The notes under the pieces are model-generated. The model had not been told where the DNA came from. It made no database searches and saw only the letters and a list, made by a program, of their open reading frames with translations. From Nocardioides gilvus (GTDB lineage Bacteria > Actinomycetota > Actinomycetes > Propionibacteriales > Nocardioidaceae), in assembly GCF_003194605.1 (NCBI RefSeq), contig NZ_QHKY01000002.1, positions 682,001 to 746,000 of the forward strand: DNA of 64,000 nt, in the 5' to 3' direction. Below, one piece after another: positions 8,153 to 16,075 of this stretch (within the stretch, counting starts at the first letter, position 1; the number at the start of each line of letters is the position of its first letter). A program made the translations under genes and the position numbers.

Positions 8153-8593
8153 ATGGCTCTTCAAGGTGAATACGTCCCGTCCAACGCCGAGTGGGTCCGC
8201 GACCAGGTCGCGGAGTACGAAGCCTCCGGCGGGGAGCGCGCCAACACGCTCCCCGGCAGCGACGACAAGATCGTGGTCATCACCTCGGTCGGGTCGACTT
8301 CGGGCAAGCTCCGCAAGAACCCGGTGATGCGAGTCGAGCGCGACGGCAAGTACCTCGCCGTGGCCTCCTACGGCGGTGGCCCCAAGAACCCCGCCTGGCA
8401 CGACAACTTCGTGGCCCACCCCGAGGTGGACCTGCAGGACGGTCCGGAGCCGCACAGCTACCGCGCCCGCCTCCTCAGTGGCGACGAGCGTGCCGACTGG
8501 TGGGAGCACGCGGTCAAGACGTGGGCCACCTACGGCGAGTACCAGAAGAAGACGGACCGAGAGATCCCGATCTTCCTGCTCGAGCGCATCTGA
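8153..8593 (+). CDS. Deazaflavin (F420)-dependent nitroreductase/quinone reductase, Ddn family
   Basis: 146 aa from the ATG at 8153 (MALQGEYVPSNAEWVRDQV); an in-frame extension to 8093 runs into a palindromic repeat and is rejected. The product has the Ddn/DUF385 pattern: an N-terminal helix ending ...VAEYEASGGERAN, the core KIVVITSVGSTSGKLRKNP that binds F420 phosphate, VASYGGGPKNPAWHDNFVAHP, and a terminal PIFLLERI. Family members use F420H2 to reduce quinones, including menaquinone in Mycobacterium tuberculosis Ddn, or nitro compounds. Divergent pairing with menB fits a role in menaquinone redox balance, but that is inference. It ends convergent with the glycosyltransferase, with a large hairpin between them. 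Confidence 0.85.
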   Translation: MALQGEYVPSNAEWVRDQVAEYEASGGERANTLPGSDDKIVVITSVGSTSGKLRKNPVMRVERDGKYLAVASYGGGPKNPAWHDNFVAHPEVDLQDGPEPHSYRARLLSGDERADWWEHAVKTWATYGEYQKKTDREIPIFLLERI

Positions 8594-8614
8594 CTCGGTC
8601 GTACTTGACTGAGT

Positions 8615-8689
8615 CGTAACTGAACGTAGGAAAGGGCCCGATCAGCGCTTGATCGGGCCCTTTGCGCTGCTTTCCTACGTTCAGTTACG
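8615..8689. terminator. Nested 75-bp inverted repeat acting as bidirectional terminator
   Basis: Inner hairpin: AAAGGGCCCGATCA (8631-8644), a 5-nt loop, then TGATCGGGCCCTTT (8650-8663); this is a 14-bp perfect stem with A/T ends, a terminator for both strands. Around it lies a second perfect 20-bp inverted repeat, CGTAACTGAACGTAGGAAAG (8615-8634) against 8670-8689. The right outer arm overlaps the last codons and stop of the glycosyltransferase. It separates the convergent Ddn-like gene and the lipid operon. Confidence 0.85.
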
Positions 8690-9884
8690 AGACTTCGATC
8701 GGGGCCAGCAACCCCAGCAACGCATCCGCCGCCGCGGTCGCACCGCCGCACGACGCGAGGTCCGTCGCCATCGCCTTCGCACCGGCACGCAGGTCCTCGT
8801 CGTGCAACGCCAACTCGATGGCTGCCTGCAGCCCTTCCGGCTTCACGCGGGCGAACTTCACCCGCACGCCGGCCCCGGTGCGTACGACCTGGTCGGCGAT
8901 CACCGGCTGGTCGTCGCGGATCGGGGCCAACACCATCGGGAGACCGTTGGAGAGTGATTCGCAGACCGTGTTGTGACCCGCGTGGGAGACCACGGCCGAA
9001 GCCCGCTTCAGCACGGACAACTGGGGCACTCGGTCGCGCACGATCACGTTGGCCGGCGGGTCCGGCACCAACTCGGCGGGCGCCACGAAGATGCCCTGCC
9101 ACGGCTGGCCCCGGAATGCCTCGGCCGCCACCGGCCAGAACCGCGCCGAGGCTCCGGCGCTGAGCGTCCCGAGGGAGACGAGCACCAGCGGCAGCTCGGG
9201 GTCGACGAGCTCCCAGTCGAAGTCATCGACCTCGTCGCGGTCCAGGCCGGACGGGCCGACGTAGGCGACCGGTGAGGCGTCGCTGACGCTCTCCAGGCCG
9301 TCGCCGACCAGCGCGCTCGACGTGTAGGCGAGCACCAGGTGGTCGGACAGGCGTACGTCGCCCACCTCGGCGATCTCGCGCGGCACCCCGAACTCGACCT
9401 GCAGCTCGACCCGGGTGCGATGGAAGGCCTCCGCGACCTTCGGCAAGCCCGCGAGCGGGTCGACCATCTCGGCGGACGTGGTTGCCGACGTCACCCACGG
9501 GATCCCACGACGACGGGCCACCACCGCGCCGGCCCAGGTCTGCTGGTCGACGACCAGGACGTCGGGCTCGAACTCGGTGACGGCCTCGTCGACACCGTCG
9601 ACCATCACGTGGCACATCGGGATCAGTGCCTCCTCCATGAGGAACTTGTACGCCGCCGCGCCGCGCAGGTCAGAGCGCAGCACGTTGCGCTCGGCCACCA
9701 CCGCGGCCCACTCCTCGGAGCCAGCCGGGATGAACCGGCCCCACTCGGGGAGCATCGCCTGGAGCTGCCCCGGCAGCCCCGCCCACGCGACCTCGTGACC
9801 CCGTCGCTCCAGCTCGGCAGCGACCGGGATCGTCGGGTTGACGTGGCCCGCGAAGGGCGGCACGACGAAGAGGAAGCGGGCCAT
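8685..9884 (-). CDS. MGT-family glycosyltransferase (GT1, macrolide/UGT-like)
   Basis: 399 aa GT-B enzyme that would move a sugar from an NDP-sugar to a small hydrophobic acceptor. The N-terminal acceptor domain opens MARFLFVVPPFAGHVNPTIP, with the HVNP motif typical of the family. The C-terminal donor domain has SHAGHNTVCESLSNGLPMVL and DQPVIADQVV (about residues 295-330), the actinobacterial counterpart of the plant PSPG box. It is the last gene of the lipid/polyketide operon, 3 nt after the hydrolase, so it probably glycosylates the product of the two megasynthases. The acceptor and sugar cannot be deduced. The stop codon lies within a long inverted repeat that ends the transcript. Confidence 0.87.
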   Translation of the reverse strand: MARFLFVVPPFAGHVNPTIPVAAELERRGHEVAWAGLPGQLQAMLPEWGRFIPAGSEEWAAVVAERNVLRSDLRGAAAYKFLMEEALIPMCHVMVDGVDEAVTEFEPDVLVVDQQTWAGAVVARRRGIPWVTSATTSAEMVDPLAGLPKVAEAFHRTRVELQVEFGVPREIAEVGDVRLSDHLVLAYTSSALVGDGLESVSDASPVAYVGPSGLDRDEVDDFDWELVDPELPLVLVSLGTLSAGASARFWPVAAEAFRGQPWQGIFVAPAELVPDPPANVIVRDRVPQLSVLKRASAVVSHAGHNTVCESLSNGLPMVLAPIRDDQPVIADQVVRTGAGVRVKFARVKPEGLQAAIELALHDEDLRAGAKAMATDLASCGGATAAADALLGLLAPIEVS

Positions 9885-9887
9885 CGC

Positions 9888-10826
9888 TCAGACCACGCGG
9901 CGCGTGGGGATGGCGTTCTCGTCGAGCAGGTGCCTGTTCTCCGCGGCCATCTGGTTGAGCACCTCCAGGGCGTCGGGTGCCCCCATCGTGCCGAGAGCAC
10001 CCTCACGGCTGGAGACGGGGATGTCCTCGACGACGTAGTCGGTGCCGGCGTGGGTGTTGAGCCAGGCAAACGCACGCGCCTTGATCAGCGCGGCGTTCTC
10101 GATGAGCAGCGAGTGCGAGGCGTTGGCGACGATCTCCAGGGTGCACTCCGGCACCTTCTCCTCGAGCTCGTGGGCCCGGTCCAGGATGTCGGACTGCGAG
10201 CCGTAGATCGCGAAGACCGGGCACTTGATCTCGTCGAGCCAGTCGATCGGCGTCTCGGTCTTGAGGTCCTCGATCAGCGACGTGCCGAAGAAGAGCTTCT
10301 CGGTCCGCTTGGCCAGACGCGAGGTCTTGCGGTCGGCCTCGGTGGCGAGGTACTCGCGTACGGCGACCTCGTCGAGCCCGAAGGCGGCCAGGGCCAGGGT
10401 GCCCGCCATCTTCTCGCCCCAGCCGGGGGTCGAGAAGTGCGCCTCGATCAGGAAGAGGCTGGCGACCTTCTCCGGATACTCCCGGGCCAGCGCGAGGCCG
10501 ACGACGCAGCCGAACGAGTTGCCGAAGAAGTGCACCGGTTCGTCGATCTCCCACGCCTCGAGCAGCCCCAGCAGGTCCTGGACGTGGTCGACGACGTGAT
10601 AGCCGTCCTCGGCGATCTCCGTACGTCCGTGGCCGCGCAGGTCGACCAGGTGCGCGTCCACCTGCTGCGCCATGGGGTGGCCCAGCGTGTAGAACCAGCT
10701 CGACAGGTTGTCGATGACCAGGCCGTGGAGCATCACAACCTTGGGCCGCTTGGCGCCGGAGTCGTCGGTGCCGCCGCCCAGGACCTGCACGTGGAACTTC
10801 AGTCCGTTGGACTGGATGTAGGGCAT
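9888..10826 (-). CDS. Alpha/beta hydrolase, possible thioesterase of the lipid operon
   Basis: 312 aa. The nucleophile elbow is GNSFGCVVG (Ser near residue 110), the oxyanion region is MLHGLVIDNLSSW, and the acid/histidine part is YGSQSDILDR and NASHSLL, giving a plausible Ser-Asp-His triad. It begins 1 nt after the discrete acyl carrier protein gene and ends 3 nt before the glycosyltransferase, so all three are surely co-transcribed. That placement suggests release of the acyl chain from an ACP, or transfer or hydrolysis of an ester, but family membership alone (broad alpha/beta hydrolase 1) does not prove it. A C-terminal tail of about 45 residues after the catalytic His is longer than usual. 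Confidence 0.85.
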   Translation of the reverse strand: MPYIQSNGLKFHVQVLGGGTDDSGAKRPKVVMLHGLVIDNLSSWFYTLGHPMAQQVDAHLVDLRGHGRTEIAEDGYHVVDHVQDLLGLLEAWEIDEPVHFFGNSFGCVVGLALAREYPEKVASLFLIEAHFSTPGWGEKMAGTLALAAFGLDEVAVREYLATEADRKTSRLAKRTEKLFFGTSLIEDLKTETPIDWLDEIKCPVFAIYGSQSDILDRAHELEEKVPECTLEIVANASHSLLIENAALIKARAFAWLNTHAGTDYVVEDIPVSSREGALGTMGAPDALEVLNQMAAENRHLLDENAIPTRRVV

Positions 10827-10827
10827 C

Positions 10828-11178
10828 TCAGGACTCTTCCTCGAGCGACGAGACGACGAAACCGACGACCTCGCCGGCGGTCAGGTTGACCACCTGGTCG
10901 AGCTCCATGCCCGACATCCAGCTGACGAAGTCGACCTTCTCGCCGTAGGTGTTGAGGAGCTCCTCGGCCAGCGCCACGAACTCGATGCTCTCGAGCTGCA
11001 GGTCGTCGCTGAAGGAGGTCTCCATGACCAGGGGTCCGTCCATCAGGAGGTCGTCACCGACGACCTCGAGCAGGATCTGCTCGAGCTGGGCGAGGACCGC
11101 TTCGGGCGTGATCACGGGTGCGTCCCCGGCCGGGGTGGCTGACTCAGCCATGGCGGGGGTCGAGATCTGTCCAGGCAA
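10828..11178 (-). CDS. Discrete acyl carrier protein
   Basis: 116 aa, acidic, with the phosphopantetheine site in DLQLESIEFVALAEEL (Ser near residue 64). I chose the TTG at 11178 because a strong AGAGGAG precedes it by 7 nt; the alternative ATG at 11151 (MAESATPAG) has no ribosome site. The start lies inside the end of the KS-AT-DH-PPTase gene (35-nt overlap), suggesting coupling. A free ACP besides the two ACPs of the large synthase may take the finished chain to the hydrolase or glycosyltransferase, or deliver a starter. The fused PPTase upstream is the obvious activating enzyme. Confidence 0.85.
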   Translation of the reverse strand: MPGQISTPAMAESATPAGDAPVITPEAVLAQLEQILLEVVGDDLLMDGPLVMETSFSDDLQLESIEFVALAEELLNTYGEKVDFVSWMSGMELDQVVNLTAGEVVGFVVSSLEEES

Positions 11179-14100
11179 CGACGTACTCCTCTAGTGCGGC
11201 GACGTCAGGTGACGCCGTGTGGGTGGTGCTGGTGACGGATGCTGCGGGGGGTTGGGCGGTGGAGGACTGGGTGGTGGATGACGGTGTGGTCGGCGGGTGG
11301 ATGCTCGCGGTGGCGACCCACCGCTCACGGATCTGCAGGTCAGGACCGTCGTGACCGCTGTGCAGGGGGCTGCCGGGGTGGCGTACGTCGATCACCTCGA
11401 AGTCGCGGGGGCGACCCTGGAGGCCGGTACCCGCCGCCTTGGCGACCGCTTCCTTCGCTGTCCACCAGCGGGTCAGCTCGCGGTCCCGGTCGCGACCGGA
11501 GAGATGGCCGAAGACCTGGGCGAAGAGCCTCTGCTCGGCCTCGGTCATGGCGACCGAGGCGAAGGTGTCGGCCCGTTCGGTGACGCGTTCAAGATCGATG
11601 CCGACGTCGACGCCGTCCGCAGCGATCGCCACGCCGATCCCGACGGGCGGAGCGCCGCGACCGCCGAGGGTGTGGGCCAGGGAGACCCGCAGGTCACCCG
11701 GGGTGCTGCCCACGTGGTCGCCGGCGAGACCGGCGAGGCGTACGGAAGGTCGACCGGCCTCGTCGTTGTGGACGTCGACCTGGACCGGCCAGACAGCGGG
11801 GTGACCGGCGTCGAAGAGCCGCGCACGTACGGCGTCCTTGACCGCGATGCGTCCCAGCAGACGGGTCCGCTGGGCCCGCGGGTTGAGGGCCAGATGAAGG
11901 TCGCGCTCGCGCTGGCCGAGGAAGCGTCGCATGACGACCTCGCGGGAGGCGGAGTCGGGCCACCCCTCGATGACCAGCTGCCAGCCCCCGGCTTGGGGGA
12001 CCGCGAGCAGGTGGTCACCGGGCTCACGCAGCATCGTGAAGAGTCGGTCGTCGCTCTGGAAGCGACGGTCCTCCCAACCCTCGATCCGGCACCACACCCG
12101 CCCGTCGACGGTCAGCTCGAGGTCGGCGCGCACGTGTGTGTCCTCCAGCGCCGTGCAGTTGACGACGCACCGGACCTGCGTGCCGGGCTCGGGGTGCGGG
12201 CCGAAGAAGGTGAACGCGTCCACCGAGGTCGGCAGCACCAGGCGGTCCTTCTCGGCGCGGGCCGCGACCCAGATGCCGAAGATCTGACCGGCGTTGTCGA
12301 GCAGCGACCCCGGGAAGGGCTTGGTCTCCAGGTGTCCCGCTGCCCCGTCGGTGCCGAATGCCTCGATCGAGCTGATGCCCTGGTAGGCGGGGCCGTGGAA
12401 GAGGTGACCGCCCGGGTAGATCTCCTCGACGGTCCAGATCCGGGGGATCTCTCCGTGGACCGGGGTGGCGCGCGGCGCGGGCGCCTCGGGGTGACTGGCA
12501 GCCAGGCGAATCACGGCCCGGGCGTGGCCCTCGATGGAGCTCTTGACCAGGTACGTCCCCTCGCCGGCTGCGGCGCTGGCCTCGACGTCGAGGGTGGCTC
12601 GGACCGTGACCGCTGCGGCCGGTTCGACGGCCAACCACTTGAAGGCCCGCACCTGCTCCACGCTGACCACGACGCCGCCGGGCAGTAGCTTGTGCGCCTC
12701 GTCGGCCAGCATCTCGATCAGCGCGGTCAGCGGGACCAGCGGGAAACGGTCCTCCAGGCACTCCCATCCCGGGGGCTGGGGATAGAACGCGTGGTCGCCC
12801 CACCACGGTTGCGCCGCGACGGAGAGCTCGAGCAGGGTCTCGGACTCGTTCGCGACCGGGGTGAGTGGGCTGCTCTGGCTGACCTGCGCTGCTGTGGGCG
12901 CGGGCGGCGCGGGCTGCGACGTCACGGCCGCGGGCTGCTGGGGCGTACCCGCCTGGGCCGCACCCGCCTGGGACGTCCTCGGCGCCGGCTGCTGGGGCGA
13001 CCGCTCGCGATGACGTGCGACGGAGCGGGTCGCTGCCTCGGTGACCTCCTGGGCTGCCAGGGTCGCGTCCCTGACCAACGCCTGGAACTCGCTGGCGAAT
13101 CCGGACGACGCCACGGCCGCGCTGGGCGGCGTCACTGCCGGGGACGTCATGCTGGCTGGCTGCTGGGACGACCTCTCCCCATGACGTCCTGAGGTCGCGA
13201 CCGCTGCCCTGGCCCCGGTGAGCGGCGTCAGGTCCCTGATCAACGGCGACCCCATGCGTACGCTCATCCCGCCGCGAGGAGCCGGACGTACGCCCTCGCG
13301 AGGGCTCTCGGCGTCAGGGCGCTGGCCGTGGCCCAACGGGGCGAGGTCGACGTCACGGCCGGCGCTCCACAGGGCGACGGCCACCCGCCGCAGCTGACCC
13401 ACGCTGGAGTGCGCCACCCGGGCGCCCGGAGCCGAGAGGGCCGAGACGGTGAGCACGTCGTGCTCGCGCAGGGTGTCGTCGAGGAAGCCGTTGAGGCTGC
13501 CGGACCCGACCTGGACGAAGGCGCGGACGCCGCGCTCGTACAACTTGAGGGTGAGTTCGCGGAAGCGGACCGGCTCGAGCAGGTGCCGGGTCGCGAGCGC
13601 GTTGATCGACTCCTGGTCGTCGGGGTAGGGCTCCAACGTCGTGGCCGACCACAACGGCACGGTGGCGGGGCTCATGGGCAGCGTCCGGAAGAGCTCGAGG
13701 AGGCCGTCGACGTAGGGGGCGAAGAGGGGGGAGTGGAAGCCGGAGCGGAACGGCATCTCCTGCGCCATCACCTTGCGTTCCTTGGCGCGCGCGAGCACGG
13801 CGGGCACCGATGACTGGGGGGCGCACACGATGGACTGGTGCGGGCAGTTGTCGTGGCTGATGTGGGCGTCGCTCACGCCGTCGATGATCTCGGTCGCGGC
13901 CTCGACCCCGCAGCCCAGCGCCACGAAGACCACGTCGGGGAACTCCATCGCTCCGGGCTTCAACCCGGCCAGCATGGTGTGGACGTGCTCGAAGGGGATC
14001 ATGCCGCTGACCACGTGGCCGGTCCACTCGCCCAGACTGTGGCCGGCGATCTGGTCGGGGCGCACCCCGACAGCGGAGAGGGCGTCGGCCAGGAAGTGGC

Positions 14101-16075
14101 CGACCTCGGTGATGCCGATGCCTTGGCCCTGGACGCCGTCCGTCGGCGACGCCGTACTGGTCCAGGGGATGCCCAGCAGCGCAGCCACCTCGTCGACCTG
14201 GGGGTTGAACTCTGGCTCGACGCCGGGGAAGAGGAAGCAGATCTCGCCGTCGCGGAGCAGCCCTGAGGGGTCGAACCACACGTCGTTGCGACCGCGGAAG
14301 GCGGTCCCGCGGGCGAGCACCTTGCGCGCCAGCGTGAGGCGGCGCTCGTTGGGGGAGACGATGGCCAGACGGGCCGGCCCGGCGTTGGCCGGCGGCACTG
14401 CGGTCGTCGCGGTGCGGCCGCTGGCGGTGAGCGCGTCGAGCTGGGCGAGGAGATCGTCGGCGTCACGACCGGCCAGCAGCACGACCTCTTCGTCGGGCTC
14501 GTACGCCTGGCCGACTGCGGACGTCATCGCGGACGTACGCTCCGACGACCGCTCGTGATGACCTCCCGCGGGGGTGGTGTCGGCCGTCATCCCCGCCGTA
14601 CGCTCCGACGACCGCTCGTGATGACCTCCCGCGGGGGTGGTGGCATCCGTGGCATCCGGGGCCTCCGAGAGCACGACGTGGGCGTTGATGCCGCCGAAGC
14701 CGAAGGCGTTGACCCCGGCCAGACGTTCTCCGTCGCTCTCCCAGGGCTCGGCCTTCGAGATCAGTCGGAAACGGGTGGCGTCGAGGTCGGCGTGCGGCTC
14801 CTCCGCGTGCAGGGTCGGGGGCAGGACGCGGTGGTGCAGCGCCAGGGCTGCCTTGATCATCCCGGCGGCGCCGGCTGCGGGCATCGCGTGGCCGATGTTG
14901 GACTTCACCGACCCGAGGACCGCGCGGGAGCGGGACCCGCTCGTCGGGTCGTGGTCCCCGAAGACGGTGGCCAGGGTGGCCAACTCGGTCCGGTCGCCCA
15001 ACGGGGTCGCGGTGCCGTGCGCCTCGATCAGGCCGACGTCGGCAGGGTTCAGCCCGGCAGCGCGCCAAGCGGCCTCGACGGCCTGGACCTGACCCGAGGA
15101 GAGGGGGCTCATCGGCGAGGAGGCCTTGCCGTCGCTGGAGACGCCCGTGCCGCGGACCACTGCGTACACCCGGTCGCCGTCGCGCTGGGCGTCGGCGAGG
15201 CGACGCAGCGCCATGATGCCGGTGCCCTCGCCGATCAGGACGCCGTCGGCGGCCTCGGAGAAGGGGCGGATCCCGCCGCTGGGCGAGAGGGCGCGCAGCT
15301 GGGAGAAGACGCTCCACAGGGTCAGGTCGTGGCAGTGGTGCACGCCGCCGGCCAGGACCAGGTCGCTGCGCCCGGAACGCAGCAGGTCGCAGGCCTGCTC
15401 GACCGCGATCAGCGAGCTCGCGCAGGCAGCGTCCACCGTGTACGCGGGCCCCTGGAAGTCGAACCGGTTGGCGACGCGGGACGCCGCCAGGTTGGGCACC
15501 AGACCGATCGCGCCCTCGGGCCGTTCGGGGCCCAGCGAGTCCTGGAACTGCTCCTTCACCCGCTCCAACTCGGCCTCGGTGATGCCGGGGACGACACTGC
15601 GGAGCACCTCGACGACCTGCTGCGCGGTGCGTACGCGCTGGTCGAGGCGAGCGATGCCGTCACCCAGGTAGCCGCCGCGGCCGAGCACGACCGCGACCCG
15701 CTCCGGGTCGATGTCCTCGTGCACGTCACCCGCGTCGGCCAAGCAGGCGGCCGCCGTGGCCAGGGCCAGCATCTGGTCGGGCTCGATCGACTCCATGGCG
15801 ACCGGCATGATCCCGAAGGTCAGCGGGTCGAAGGTGGCGACGTCGTCGACGAACCCACCGCGGCGCGTGTAGAACCGGTCGGCCGACTTGGCGTCCGGGT
15901 CGAAGAAGACCGGGTCCCACCGCTCCGCGGGGGAGTCGGTGATCGAGTCCACCCCGTCGACGATGTTGTTCCAGAAGGTGGCCGCGTCCCGGGCACCCGG
16001 GAAGACGCCGGCGACCCCGACGATCGCGATGTCGTCGGGGCGCGGGCCGCTGTGATCGTTGAGCTGGTCGGTCAC
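11144..16075 (-). CDS. Type I PKS/PUFA-synthase-like protein: KS-AT-DH-phosphopantetheinyl transferase
   Basis: 1643 aa. Ketosynthase at about 12-460 with active Cys218 (VDAACASSL) and the histidine motifs EAHGTATPLGD and SNIGHAMPAAG. Acyltransferase at about 560-900 with GHSLGEW, Ser680. Hot-dog dehydratase-like region at about 1085-1370. Sfp-type phosphopantetheinyl transferase at about 1410-1600 with GVDVGIDLERV and WWTAKEAVAKAAGTGL. The start is GTG at 16075, overlapping the stop of the preceding synthase by GTGA, so synthesis should be coupled and roughly equimolar. The linkers KS-AT and AT-DH each carry two in-frame palindromic repeat copies. It works with the 2512-aa partner, supplying dehydration and self-activation of ACPs. 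The KS-AT unit may act iteratively or modify chain length. Confidence 0.9.
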   Translation of the reverse strand: MTDQLNDHSGPRPDDIAIVGVAGVFPGARDAATFWNNIVDGVDSITDSPAERWDPVFFDPDAKSADRFYTRRGGFVDDVATFDPLTFGIMPVAMESIEPDQMLALATAAACLADAGDVHEDIDPERVAVVLGRGGYLGDGIARLDQRVRTAQQVVEVLRSVVPGITEAELERVKEQFQDSLGPERPEGAIGLVPNLAASRVANRFDFQGPAYTVDAACASSLIAVEQACDLLRSGRSDLVLAGGVHHCHDLTLWSVFSQLRALSPSGGIRPFSEAADGVLIGEGTGIMALRRLADAQRDGDRVYAVVRGTGVSSDGKASSPMSPLSSGQVQAVEAAWRAAGLNPADVGLIEAHGTATPLGDRTELATLATVFGDHDPTSGSRSRAVLGSVKSNIGHAMPAAGAAGMIKAALALHHRVLPPTLHAEEPHADLDATRFRLISKAEPWESDGERLAGVNAFGFGGINAHVVLSEAPDATDATTPAGGHHERSSERTAGMTADTTPAGGHHERSSERTSAMTSAVGQAYEPDEEVVLLAGRDADDLLAQLDALTASGRTATTAVPPANAGPARLAIVSPNERRLTLARKVLARGTAFRGRNDVWFDPSGLLRDGEICFLFPGVEPEFNPQVDEVAALLGIPWTSTASPTDGVQGQGIGITEVGHFLADALSAVGVRPDQIAGHSLGEWTGHVVSGMIPFEHVHTMLAGLKPGAMEFPDVVFVALGCGVEAATEIIDGVSDAHISHDNCPHQSIVCAPQSSVPAVLARAKERKVMAQEMPFRSGFHSPLFAPYVDGLLELFRTLPMSPATVPLWSATTLEPYPDDQESINALATRHLLEPVRFRELTLKLYERGVRAFVQVGSGSLNGFLDDTLREHDVLTVSALSAPGARVAHSSVGQLRRVAVALWSAGRDVDLAPLGHGQRPDAESPREGVRPAPRGGMSVRMGSPLIRDLTPLTGARAAVATSGRHGERSSQQPASMTSPAVTPPSAAVASSGFASEFQALVRDATLAAQEVTEAATRSVARHRERSPQQPAPRTSQAGAAQAGTPQQPAAVTSQPAPPAPTAAQVSQSSPLTPVANESETLLELSVAAQPWWGDHAFYPQPPGWECLEDRFPLVPLTALIEMLADEAHKLLPGGVVVSVEQVRAFKWLAVEPAAAVTVRATLDVEASAAAGEGTYLVKSSIEGHARAVIRLAASHPEAPAPRATPVHGEIPRIWTVEEIYPGGHLFHGPAYQGISSIEAFGTDGAAGHLETKPFPGSLLDNAGQIFGIWVAARAEKDRLVLPTSVDAFTFFGPHPEPGTQVRCVVNCTALEDTHVRADLELTVDGRVWCRIEGWEDRRFQSDDRLFTMLREPGDHLLAVPQAGGWQLVIEGWPDSASREVVMRRFLGQRERDLHLALNPRAQRTRLLGRIAVKDAVRARLFDAGHPAVWPVQVDVHNDEAGRPSVRLAGLAGDHVGSTPGDLRVSLAHTLGGRGAPPVGIGVAIAADGVDVGIDLERVTERADTFASVAMTEAEQRLFAQVFGHLSGRDRDRELTRWWTAKEAVAKAAGTGLQGRPRDFEVIDVRHPGSPLHSGHDGPDLQIRERWVATASIHPPTTPSSTTQSSTAQPPAASVTSTTHTASPDVAALEEYVVAWTDLDPRHG
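12971..13018. repeat. In-frame palindromic repeat copy in the AT-DH linker
   Basis: 48 bp, GGACGTCCTCGG...CGATGACGTGC, more diverged than other copies. On the minus strand it encodes RHRERSPQQPAPRTS in the linker between the acyltransferase and dehydratase domains. A partial half-copy lies just beside it at about 12918-12960. Confidence 0.65.
13142..13189. repeat. In-frame palindromic repeat copy in the AT-DH linker
   Basis: 48 bp with ends GGACGTCAT and ATGACGTCC, which are exact inverted repeats. It encodes GRHGERSSQQPASMTS on the minus strand in the low-complexity linker of the KS-AT-DH-PPTase protein. Confidence 0.75.
14519..14566. repeat. In-frame palindromic repeat copy in the KS-AT linker
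   Basis: 48 bp, GGACGTCATCGC...GTGATGACCTCC. It encodes GHHERSSERTSAMTSA on the minus strand between the ketosynthase and acyltransferase domains. Its neighbour at 14582 is almost the same, so the two form a tandem pair with a 63-nt period. Confidence 0.75.
14582..14629. repeat. In-frame palindromic repeat copy in the KS-AT linker
   Basis: 48 bp, GGCCGTCATCCC...GTGATGACCTCC, sharing a 27-nt internal stretch with the copy at 14519. It encodes GHHERSSERTAGMTAD on the minus strand. Confidence 0.72.

Noticed and set aside
7967-8509. N-terminal extension of MenB
   Set aside because: It crosses two palindromic repeats and the antisense of the Ddn-like gene; MenB is full length from the ATG at 7966.
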